DNA of 64,000 nucleotides from contig DATAXP010000023.1 in NCBI GenBank assembly GCA_036272935.1, positions 86,362 through 150,361 of the forward strand, in the 5' to 3' direction. This document shows positions 49,325-57,515 of this stretch, piece after piece. Position 1 is the first letter of the stretch, and each line of letters opens with the position of its first letter. This DNA is from DATAXP01 sp036272935. GTDB lineage: Bacteria > Planctomycetota > Planctomycetia > Pirellulales > PNKZ01. A program made the position numbers and the translations under genes. The notes beneath the pieces are model-generated. The model was given only the letters and a program-made list of their open reading frames with translations, searched no databases and was not told where the DNA came from.

Positions 49325-50809
49325 TTACGCGAAGAACGCGCCGACTGGCTCAGCCTGGACCAGCTCGCGCGGCTGGTTGAGGTGGTTGTAGGCGATGGTG
49401 TGCGGATCGATGCCGAACGTGTGGTAGATCGTGGCCAGCAACTCGCCCGGATGCACGCGCCCTTCGAGCGGGGCCGATGCGGTCTTGTCGCTCTTGCCGT
49501 GGACGTAGCCACGCTTGGTGCCGGCACCGGCCATCACCGCGGTGTAACAATACGGCCAGTGATCGCGACCGTCGGAGCTGTTGTTGTTGCCCGAGGTGCT
49601 CACGCCGCGCTGCGGACTGCGGCCGAACTCGCCGACCGCAATCACGAGTGTATCCTTCAGCAGGCCGCGATCGTCCATGTCGGTGATCAGGGCGCTGAGG
49701 CCGGTGTCCAACAACGGGCCGCTTTGGTCCTTCATGCGCTTCGTCAGGCCAACGTGGTGGTCCCACGAGTGGTTGTCGCTGTTGGCGACCTTGGGCCACA
49801 CCACCTCGACAACCCGTGTGCCCGCTTCGACCAGCCGGCGAGCGAGCAGCAAACTTTGACCGAACGTGTTACGGCCGTACATGGCCCGCGTGTCGGCGGT
49901 TTCGGCCTCGAGGTTGAACGCCTCGCGAGCGTTGCCTGACAGCACCAAGTCGAGCGCGCGTTCGTAGTAGCTGTTGAGCTTGAAGTCGCTCACGGCCTTG
50001 TCGATCTCGGGCATGCCAGAGTCGATCAACTCGCGGAGCTTGGCGCGGCGCTCGAGCCGCGTGGCGAACACTTCGGGCCGCAGCTTCAGGTCGTCGACCT
50101 TAATGCGGTCCATCTTCTTCATGTCCAGGTCGTCGCCGTCCGGGTAGAGGGTGTACGGATCGTACGCCCGGCCGAGGAAGCCGGCCGTGCCACCCTTGCC
50201 CACGACGTTGCTCTCTTGCAGCGGGCGGGGGAGCATGACGAATGGCAGCATCGGCTCCTTGACCGGCTTCAGACGGACGAGCTGCGAGCCGAAGTTCGGA
50301 TAGTCCTTCGGGCTCGGCGGCTCGAGCTGACCGCTGGGGCTGACCTTGTCGGTCGTGTAGCCGGTCATCATTTGGTAGATGGCCGCCGTGTGGTTGAACA
50401 GGCCATTGGGCGTGTAGCCCATCGAGCGAATCATCGTAAAGCGGTCGTTGATCTGCGCCAGCTTGGGCAGGATTTCGGTGAACTTCACGCCGGGGATCTT
50501 GGTGTCGATCACCGAGAAGGCGCTGCGGACATTGTCAGGGACGTCTTCTTTCGGGTCCCAGAGGTCGATGTGGCTAGGCCCGCCCTGGAGGTACACCAGG
50601 ATGATGCTCTTGGCGGCACCCCAGCCCGGAGGGGCGTTCGCGGCGCCGGTCTCGCTGCGGGTGGCGGCCGAAGCGGCCTGCAATTGGAACATCGAACCGA
50701 GGCTGAGACCCAGCATCCCGGAGCCGCCGACACGCAACAGATCGCGGCGGGTCATGCCCAAGTTGCGATCGCAAAGGTCCTTGCCAGGTTGGCCGGGGAT
50801 AATGAGCAT
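49325..50809 (-). CDS. DUF1501 protein with Tat signal
   Basis: 494 residues. The twin-arginine signal is MTRRDLLRVGGSGMLGLSLGSMFQLQ (starting near residue 19), with AASAA as likely cleavage site. The DUF1501 body shows IILVYLQGGPSHIDLWDPKEDVPDNVRS, GYTPNGLFNHTAAIYQMMTG, FGQSLLLARRLVEAGTRVVEV and GRDHWPYCYTAVMAGAGTKRGYVHGKSD. AGGAG lies upstream of the ATG. It sits between a 1724-residue fused cytochrome/DUF1549/DUF1553 gene (upstream) and the PHP-like gene (downstream), the second such set in this cluster. Confidence 0.9.
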   Translation of the reverse strand: MLIIPGQPGKDLCDRNLGMTRRDLLRVGGSGMLGLSLGSMFQLQAASAATRSETGAANAPPGWGAAKSIILVYLQGGPSHIDLWDPKEDVPDNVRSAFSVIDTKIPGVKFTEILPKLAQINDRFTMIRSMGYTPNGLFNHTAAIYQMMTGYTTDKVSPSGQLEPPSPKDYPNFGSQLVRLKPVKEPMLPFVMLPRPLQESNVVGKGGTAGFLGRAYDPYTLYPDGDDLDMKKMDRIKVDDLKLRPEVFATRLERRAKLRELIDSGMPEIDKAVSDFKLNSYYERALDLVLSGNAREAFNLEAETADTRAMYGRNTFGQSLLLARRLVEAGTRVVEVVWPKVANSDNHSWDHHVGLTKRMKDQSGPLLDTGLSALITDMDDRGLLKDTLVIAVGEFGRSPQRGVSTSGNNNSSDGRDHWPYCYTAVMAGAGTKRGYVHGKSDKTASAPLEGRVHPGELLATIYHTFGIDPHTIAYNHLNQPRELVQAEPVGAFFA

Positions 50810-50824
50810 GGCGAAACTCCTAGG

Positions 50825-50856
50825 AAATGCTGAATTCAGAATGCGGAAGTCAGAAG
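50825..50856. repeat. AAATGCTGAATTCAGAATGC word tract
   Basis: GAATTCAGAATGC and GGAAGTCAGAAG words, similar to 12874-12898, in the 55-nt gap between the DUF1501 gene and the fused cytochrome gene. Confidence 0.55.
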
Positions 50857-50864
50857 TACGGCAG

Positions 50865-53800
50865 TTAGTGGTTGAATAGGAACGCGGGGCTATTGATCAG
50901 GGCCCAGGCAATGTCCTGGGCTGCCGTGAGACGTTGATTCTTCAACTGCTCGGTGCTCATCTTCACATCTTCGCGCAATTGTGCCAAGCGGCCGTCGAGC
51001 GGCACCGGTCGGCTGACCAGCTCCAGCTTCTCGCGCAGCTCGAGCAGGTGCGGATCGATCGGCAAGGGGCGCTTGCTCTCGCGGACCGCTTGCTCTTTCT
51101 CTCGCAGGTCTTCGTCGAGCCCGCGGTAGTACTTGGTCAACTGCGCGAGTTGCTCTTTGCTGCGCTGCTTCGCCGGTACCGAGATCGCGGCGTATAGGTC
51201 GTCCGACATGCCGAGCTTGTGCGGTCCCTTGGCCACGGTGACCGACACGCGGAAGCGGCCGAGTTGGTAATTGGGATCGCGGAAGGTGTGCGACAGCTTG
51301 AAGGTCAGCTTCGTACCGCCGTCGAAGCCGATCGGCTCCTTGGTTTCGAACACCGCCCAGTGCGAGCTGCCGGTGCCGCCGCCGACGGCCCAACCTTTGT
51401 TCTGTGCCGTGTCGCCGTCGATCACCTGGGCGATCGAAAAATTGTCTTGCGCGAAGTCGGCCTGCGGCTTCTGCAAGCCGACGATCTTCGACTGCTTGGG
51501 ATCCTTCATGCTCACGGCGCTCACCTCAAGCTCGTTGAGCACGAAGTTGCCACCGGCAAGGCCGGGACCGTTGTTCGGCAACCGCTCATCGGCGAGCGCC
51601 TCGAGCCGAATGCCGGTGATGCCCTTGAGCTCGGTGGCGATGTTCACCACGTACGAGCCGCGGGTGTTTTTGCCTTCCTTCACCGCAGTGACGAAGATCG
51701 ACCGGTCGGCCAGCACTTGAGTTTCGATCCCCTTGGGAGTCGCCTGCACGCTGGGCACCAGCGGCAGCCACTCGGTCTGGGCGGTCTGCTTCTTCTCCCA
51801 GGCTTCTTGCTTTGCGGGCAAGGTCCCTTCGTACTTCTTCAGTTCTTCTTCGAACTTCGCGGTCACCGCCGCCTTTTGCTTTTCCTGCTCGGCGAGCTTG
51901 GGGGCCAGTTCCTTCTCGTAGGCGGCCAATTCCTCTTGGGCCTCGGCGACTGCCACCTCGCGGTCCTTCTCTTGCTGAGCGCGGATCGGGGCGACGTACA
52001 GCTCGCGCTCGGCCAACGCCTTAACGAGTTCCTTATGATCGGGGCCGATCTCCTGCATCATCTTCAAACTGTCGGCAATCTCCTTCTCGGTCGCCGGACG
52101 ATTCATGATCCGCAGGAACAACTCCTCGATCACGCGGCGGTCATCCTTTTCCTTGGCCACCAGCGCGGCCACAGCGTTCTTCGGGTCGCCAATCGCTTCG
52201 GCAATCGTTGGCCCGCTGATCAGCGCCATCACCGGCCCCAGTTGCAGGCCGGTCGAACGTTCGCATTCGCAGGCGCTTTCGCGCACCGGACGGCCGAACG
52301 TCGCCAGGAACCCGCTGGGCAGCTCGACGCCCGAGTCGGGCAGCTCCGCGGCCCGGGTGCCGGCCTTCACGCCGGGGAAGTTCGACGTGGCGCCGGTCGA
52401 AGCGTACACGGTGTCGTACAGCACCTCGGCCGGCAGGCGGCGCGGCGTGCTGTGCGAGTAGTTGATCTTGTCGTCCTCGTTCCACTTGTTGGTGACGAAC
52501 GCCAACTGATAGGTGCGCGACTTTACGATCAGCTTCATCATCGCACGGACATCAAGATCGCTTTCGAGAAACTGCTGCGTGAGATAATCGAGCAGCTCGG
52601 GATTGCTCGGCGGATTGCCGGCGCGCAAATCATCAATGGGTTCGATGATGCCCACCCCGAAAAGATAGCCCCAGAGCCGGTTCACGTAGCTGCGGGCGAA
52701 ATACTGGTTGTCGCTGCTGGTGAGCCAATCGGCCAGCTCCTCGCGCCGCGATGCTTTCTCGGGCGCCTCGAATTTGCACTCGAAGGGGAACTTCGGCGGC
52801 GCGATTTGCCCGGTGCGCTCGTGGGTGACGTCGCCCGTGGGAAGGTCCGAGACGATTTCGTACAGCGGCTTGGCCCCTTCGACCGCGGTGCCGCCGATCG
52901 TCGCTCCCTTGCTCCCGGGATCAGTCTTTAGCCCGACCTGCGCAAAGTACGCGGCGGTCTGATAGTACTGGTCCTGCGTCCAACGCTCGAACGGATGGTC
53001 GTGGCACTTGTTGCAGTTGAAGCGCACGGCGAGGAACAGATGCGTGGTGTTCTCCATCGTCGGCGCCGGCTCGCGCAGAATCTTGTAGTACGAGGCGGCC
53101 GGATTCTCGTGGTTCGAGCCGCTGGCCGTCAGAATGGAGTGGACAAACTTGTCGTACGGCACGTTCGCGTCGACCTGTTGGCGAATCCAGCCGCGGTAGG
53201 CCTTGGCCCCTTCGGGACCGAGAAACTTGCGGTTCACTTGCAGCAGGTCGGCCCACTTGTTGGTCCAGTACTCGACGAACGCTGGGCTGCCCACCAGCTT
53301 GTCGATCAGCGCGTCGCGATTGGCGCGGGTCTTCGCATCGTCGCCGGCGGTGTTGTCGGCCAGGAACGCGCGGACCTGGTCGGCCGTCGGCGGCAGACCG
53401 GTGAGATCGAGATAGATGCGGCGAATGAACTCAGCGTCGCCGGCTAGGGCGGAAGGTTGAATCTTCATCCGCTGCCACTTCTTGGCTACCAGTTCGTCGA
53501 CGCGGCCCCAGGTTTCGGGTTCGCTCCACACGAAGCCGGTGCGATCGCCCATCACGGTGAGCGTGGTGGCAGCGTAGGCACCTTCGTAGCGGACGAGGAC
53601 GGCCGCCTCACCGCGGCGAATGGCGGTCATCAGGCCGAACCGGCTGGCAGTGGCCACTTCGGTGTTGCCGCTCTCGACAAACGCTTCCTGCGTAACGTCG
53701 CGCACCTGACCGTCGGCATAGCTGGCCAGCACGCGCACCTGCTGGCGATCGCCGATGCGCGACACCACCGGGTCTTTCGGGAACACCTCGATGCGTGCCA

Positions 53801-56039
53801 CCTTCGGCGAGTTGCGATTGAGCCGCGCCCCTTGCGTGATCCAGGTTCGCAGCAGCTCGTAATACGCCTGGCCGGGGCGCGTGAGTTGGCCGCCCATGTG
53901 CGGCACGCTGGCACTGGCCTTGAGCAACATTAGGCTGTCATCGGGGCTTGCTGGGTTGACGCGACGACCGGCCAGATCGTCGGTCAATGCTCGCACGTCG
54001 AAGATCGGATCGTAGCCGCGCAGGCTGAGTTTGAAACCGTTCTTCCCCTGGGCGGCGCCGTGGCAGGTGCCTTGATTGCAGCCGAGCTTTGCCAGTGCCG
54101 GAGCGACGTCCTGCACAAAGTCGATCACTTGCGGCTTCTTCATCCCCAGCACGGTGAGCGGCACTGTGGCGGTCACGCCGCCGAGCGAAACGCTCAGGTC
54201 GGCTTCTCCTTCGCTGCGGGGCTGAACCAACCCCGAACGCCCCACGGCCGCCACCGGCTGCGAGAGCTTGACCTTTACTTGCCGCGTCACGTCGATGCGA
54301 TCGCCCGTATCGAGTTCGGCCGTGACAAGCAGTTGCACGTAATCGTAGGCGTCGGTCAATTCAATCTTCGCCGGCTGCACGCTGAGCGTAAGCACCTTGG
54401 CCTTGGCCGGAAGCTGCTCGCTGGTGATCGTGTCCAGCGTGCGTGGCAGCGGGAAGCGCGGACCTTTTTGCTTGGCGGCGGCGGCGAGCGCGGCAGCCTT
54501 GGGGTCGATCGGCGCGATGGCGAACTGCCGGACGATCTTGCCCGTTTCGGCATCGACCATCCGCACCAGGTTGTCGGCGCCGACGGCAGCGACGAACTTG
54601 CCGGTGGGATCGAACGCCACGGCATAGATCGGCGTTTCCTTGAGCTTGAGCCGAGCGAGCTCTTTCACACCTTTGTTCTTGAACGCCTGAATGGCGTCGA
54701 GCTCGACCTGCGACCGGGTCCGGGGGACCTTGGCCATGATCGTCTTGATTTCCTGCGGCACGTCCTCGGTGTAGTCGTACGTGCAGACGACCAATTCACC
54801 GGTGCCGTCGAGGCTGCTCGAGGCGACGATCCGCTTGCCATCGGGGCTGAACCGCACGCTGAACACACGGCCGGCCAGCGGGAACAAGTCGAACACCAGG
54901 TTGGCGTCGTCGCCGATCACGCGCTTCGCTTCGCGGAAGATGCGATAGATCTTCGGCAATCCGTCGGCACTACCGACCACGATGTGGTCGAGCTTGGGAT
55001 GCCGCGCGATCGACTGCGTGCCCCCCTTGAGTGCGCCGGGAGTGATCGAGGTGACGTTGTCGACGAACCGCTGCGTGGCGATCTCGGTGAGTTTCACCGT
55101 CATGTCGCGCGCGACCGAAACCAGGTGGGAACCATCGGTTGAGAAGGCGGTGTCGCGCACCCAATCGTTGTGCGCGCCTTGTTGCAACACTTGTTCGCCG
55201 GTGTCGGCATTGATCGCCCGGACCGAATTGTCGTCCAGGTCGCCGCAGCCGTAGGCGATCAGCTTGCTGTCCGGGGACCAATTCGCGCCGTATACCGTGT
55301 TGAAGCCGGCAGCCACCGAACGGATGAGCTTGCGATCGGCGACGTTCCAAATCTGGATTTCACCCTCTTCGCTCGGCAAGCCACCAGCAACGGCCAATCG
55401 CTTGCCATCCGGGCTGAAGCGCACCGATTCGATCCGCGACGATTTGCCGATCAGCCGGGCTTCGAGCTTGCCGCTCGTCGGATCGAGCAGCAGCACCTCG
55501 TGGAAACCGGCCACGGCCAGCAGCTTGCCGTCGGGGCTGAAATCGATGCTCGGGCTGATCGCTGGGCGACGATACGCCGGCGGGTGCTCAGGATCGACCG
55601 GCGGGCCGGCGAACTGGGCCGAGTCGTCTTTCGCGCCTTGGGCAATCCACTGCGAAATCGTCTCGATATCGGCAGTCGAAAGGGGCGGCTTCTCCTTGGG
55701 CATCTGGGCGCGGCCGCCCTCGGGTGTGATCTGATCGACCAGATAACTTTCGGCCGGCTTGCCGGGAACGATCGCCGCCTGTTCGCTGTCGCCGCCGGCC
55801 AGCAGCTTGTCGAAGCTGGTCATCACATACTTGCCCGACGCCTTTGCCGGCTGATGGCAGCCGAGGCAGTTGGCCTGGAAGATCGGCAGCACTTGCTCGT
55901 GGAAGCTGATCACGGCCGACTTTTTGGCGGCGGCCTGCTTGGGTTTCTCAGCCTTCGTTGGCTCCTCGGCAAATGCCGACGAGGCGACCAACAGACCAAC
56001 GACCAACGAGCGGAGAAGCGAGGAATTCATGAACGGCAT
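50865..56039 (-). CDS. Fused cytochrome c / WD40 / DUF1549 / DUF1553 protein
   Basis: About 1724 residues. After a signal peptide (ending ASSAFAEEP) comes a planctomycete cytochrome c domain with heme motif CLGCH (58-62). WD40 repeats follow (about 125-570), then an Ig-like region (near 600-690) and a second CNQGTCHG motif (near 715). DUF1549 carries FNCNKCHDHPFERW (near 1010). DUF1553 (about 1080-1300) carries CECERSTGLQLGPVMALISG. A coiled-coil segment (about 1340-1420; AEAQEELAAYEKELAPKLAEQEKQKA) and a beta-rich carbohydrate-binding-like region precede the terminal LINSPAFLFNH. It combines in one chain what the genes at 39925 and 43529 encode separately. The upstream frame to 56300 lacks a signal and is rejected. 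Confidence 0.88.
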   Translation of the reverse strand: MPFMNSSLLRSLVVGLLVASSAFAEEPTKAEKPKQAAAKKSAVISFHEQVLPIFQANCLGCHQPAKASGKYVMTSFDKLLAGGDSEQAAIVPGKPAESYLVDQITPEGGRAQMPKEKPPLSTADIETISQWIAQGAKDDSAQFAGPPVDPEHPPAYRRPAISPSIDFSPDGKLLAVAGFHEVLLLDPTSGKLEARLIGKSSRIESVRFSPDGKRLAVAGGLPSEEGEIQIWNVADRKLIRSVAAGFNTVYGANWSPDSKLIAYGCGDLDDNSVRAINADTGEQVLQQGAHNDWVRDTAFSTDGSHLVSVARDMTVKLTEIATQRFVDNVTSITPGALKGGTQSIARHPKLDHIVVGSADGLPKIYRIFREAKRVIGDDANLVFDLFPLAGRVFSVRFSPDGKRIVASSSLDGTGELVVCTYDYTEDVPQEIKTIMAKVPRTRSQVELDAIQAFKNKGVKELARLKLKETPIYAVAFDPTGKFVAAVGADNLVRMVDAETGKIVRQFAIAPIDPKAAALAAAAKQKGPRFPLPRTLDTITSEQLPAKAKVLTLSVQPAKIELTDAYDYVQLLVTAELDTGDRIDVTRQVKVKLSQPVAAVGRSGLVQPRSEGEADLSVSLGGVTATVPLTVLGMKKPQVIDFVQDVAPALAKLGCNQGTCHGAAQGKNGFKLSLRGYDPIFDVRALTDDLAGRRVNPASPDDSLMLLKASASVPHMGGQLTRPGQAYYELLRTWITQGARLNRNSPKVARIEVFPKDPVVSRIGDRQQVRVLASYADGQVRDVTQEAFVESGNTEVATASRFGLMTAIRRGEAAVLVRYEGAYAATTLTVMGDRTGFVWSEPETWGRVDELVAKKWQRMKIQPSALAGDAEFIRRIYLDLTGLPPTADQVRAFLADNTAGDDAKTRANRDALIDKLVGSPAFVEYWTNKWADLLQVNRKFLGPEGAKAYRGWIRQQVDANVPYDKFVHSILTASGSNHENPAASYYKILREPAPTMENTTHLFLAVRFNCNKCHDHPFERWTQDQYYQTAAYFAQVGLKTDPGSKGATIGGTAVEGAKPLYEIVSDLPTGDVTHERTGQIAPPKFPFECKFEAPEKASRREELADWLTSSDNQYFARSYVNRLWGYLFGVGIIEPIDDLRAGNPPSNPELLDYLTQQFLESDLDVRAMMKLIVKSRTYQLAFVTNKWNEDDKINYSHSTPRRLPAEVLYDTVYASTGATSNFPGVKAGTRAAELPDSGVELPSGFLATFGRPVRESACECERSTGLQLGPVMALISGPTIAEAIGDPKNAVAALVAKEKDDRRVIEELFLRIMNRPATEKEIADSLKMMQEIGPDHKELVKALAERELYVAPIRAQQEKDREVAVAEAQEELAAYEKELAPKLAEQEKQKAAVTAKFEEELKKYEGTLPAKQEAWEKKQTAQTEWLPLVPSVQATPKGIETQVLADRSIFVTAVKEGKNTRGSYVVNIATELKGITGIRLEALADERLPNNGPGLAGGNFVLNELEVSAVSMKDPKQSKIVGLQKPQADFAQDNFSIAQVIDGDTAQNKGWAVGGGTGSSHWAVFETKEPIGFDGGTKLTFKLSHTFRDPNYQLGRFRVSVTVAKGPHKLGMSDDLYAAISVPAKQRSKEQLAQLTKYYRGLDEDLREKEQAVRESKRPLPIDPHLLELREKLELVSRPVPLDGRLAQLREDVKMSTEQLKNQRLTAAQDIAWALINSPAFLFNH

Positions 56040-56489
56040 GGGATGTTGTTTGCTGGTGATTGCTGCGAACTGTGGACCGCCCGCCCCGCAGGGTACCATT
56101 GTATACCCGGCGTGCAGACAACGGCGCGATCTGGTTTGCCGACGACGGAACTTTGCAACGTCGCAATGACGAGTTGCTCGAAAGGAGCTGTACGCCTCCG
56201 ACGACAATCGCACGCATCTAATGCGTTGGGTTTGCCGGTCTGCCGCTGCCCGGGTTTCCGGTGCGACAGTAGCTGAACGCCGTCGTTCAGCGGGCGACAA
56301 TTTAAACAGCCTGGAACAACGTCAAGGTGGGACCGCCGGATGCACCTGCGGAGACGGATTCCAGACCTTCTTTACGTTTATCAAATCAGCGGCCACAGTC
56401 AAGCAGAAACCGCTGGGAATCGACAGCCCGTACCGATGCGAGCGGATCGGCGGGGTCAGAAACCCACGCCGAGCGCTGAATTCACTGCG
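56040..56489. other. 450-nt intergenic region, no gene seen
   Basis: It lies between the zinc-ribbon gene (ends 56490) and the start of the 1724-residue gene, both minus strand. An 8-bp hairpin GCTGAACG / CGTTCAGC (56272-56290) could terminate the upstream gene. No promoter pair was confidently assigned. The sequence is not part of any repeat family noticed here. Reading frames exist on both strands but look random. Confidence 0.5.
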
Positions 56490-57392
56490 TCATTCTGTCG
56501 GCCAATTTACGCTGCACCGCCCCAGCGCATAGCCGAGGCCTATCAACACCAGCAGGTTAGCACCGCACCATAACCCGGCACTTTCTCCCGCGTGGCTTAG
56601 CCCCAAGGGCGCCTCGCGACCTACGGGCGCCGCCATCGTCATGGCCATGGCGGCCGCGTACGCCGCAGCGCCGAGCGCAGCCAGCAGCATTGCCATCCAT
56701 AGCGTGCTGCGGTCGGGGATCGAAGCGATCCAGATCGCGACGACGCCCAGCGCGCCCGACAACAATAGTGCGATTGCCGCCCACGGCGGCAACACGTCGC
56801 TCGACAGTTCCACGATCGCCGGTGCCTCGCCCAGCAGCGCCGCACCGAGCACGGCCACGGCCAGCAGATGCACATGTTGCAAGATGCTCGGATCGAGCGC
56901 CAGCGCCTCGACGCGCATCCCGGCGCGCACCGGCTGCAGCCAGCGATTTCTGCGCACTCGCACCAGCGGCGACTCGTCGGCGGCAATCGAGGAGAATTTC
57001 GTTGTTGGTGGTGGCTGACGCGGCGGCGTTTCGGTGCGCGCCGGAGGAGGCAACTCGAATTCGAATGTCGGCGCTTCGCGCGGCGGAGCGGCAAGTGGTG
57101 GCGGTTCAGGGGCCTTCGATCCCAAGCCCAGCTCGGCGGCAAGAATGTCGTCAAGAGCATTGGCCGCGCCGCGCGCATGTGGCGGCGGAGGCGGAGGCAG
57201 CACGTTGGGCGACGATTCGAACTCGACCTCGACCGACGTGCTGGGAGCGAGTTTCCGTCGTCCGCTCGGACGAGGATCGGCCACCGGGACGTACACCTTC
57301 TGCTGACAGACCGGGCAGCGTCCTTTCTTGCCCGCGCGCTCGTCGGGCACGACCAGCCGATGACCTAACGGGCAGTAGAAGTGGATCGACAT
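56490..57392 (-). CDS. Zinc-ribbon membrane protein, unknown function
   Basis: 300 residues. The N-terminus has a zinc-ribbon-like YCPLGHRLVVPDERAGKKGRCPVCQQKV (Cys7, His11, Cys26, Cys29). A long Pro/Glu-rich disordered region (about 45-150) follows, then four probable membrane helices in the C-terminal half (about 175-195, 205-225, 235-255 and 275-293). This layout, ribbon plus Pro-rich linker plus membrane helices, occurs in many planctomycete proteins of unknown role. It is downstream of an autotransporter gene, with a 55-nt TTAGCC palindrome between them. Confidence 0.75.
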   Translation of the reverse strand: MSIHFYCPLGHRLVVPDERAGKKGRCPVCQQKVYVPVADPRPSGRRKLAPSTSVEVEFESSPNVLPPPPPPHARGAANALDDILAAELGLGSKAPEPPPLAAPPREAPTFEFELPPPARTETPPRQPPPTTKFSSIAADESPLVRVRRNRWLQPVRAGMRVEALALDPSILQHVHLLAVAVLGAALLGEAPAIVELSSDVLPPWAAIALLLSGALGVVAIWIASIPDRSTLWMAMLLAALGAAAYAAAMAMTMAAPVGREAPLGLSHAGESAGLWCGANLLVLIGLGYALGRCSVNWPTE

Positions 57393-57424
57393 GCGTGCGA
57401 GCGGCGCGGGGGTAACTCATTCGC

Positions 57425-57479
57425 TTAGCCGGCTCGCTTGCGAGCCGCGTGTTGCGCGGCGGGCAAGCCCGCCGGCTAA
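57425..57479. repeat. TTAGCC palindrome element, copy D (full length)
   Basis: 55 nt bounded by TTAGCCGGC / GCCGGCTAA. It contains GGCTCGC-TT-GCGAGCC (57431-57446) and GGCGGGC-AA-GCCCGCC (57458-57473). The palindrome arms differ from copies A-C in sequence but keep symmetry (covariation), which suggests selection for folding. Confidence 0.9.
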
Positions 57480-57515
57480 ACTACTTAACCTACCTTTAAC
57501 CTGCCGCTGCGGGCA

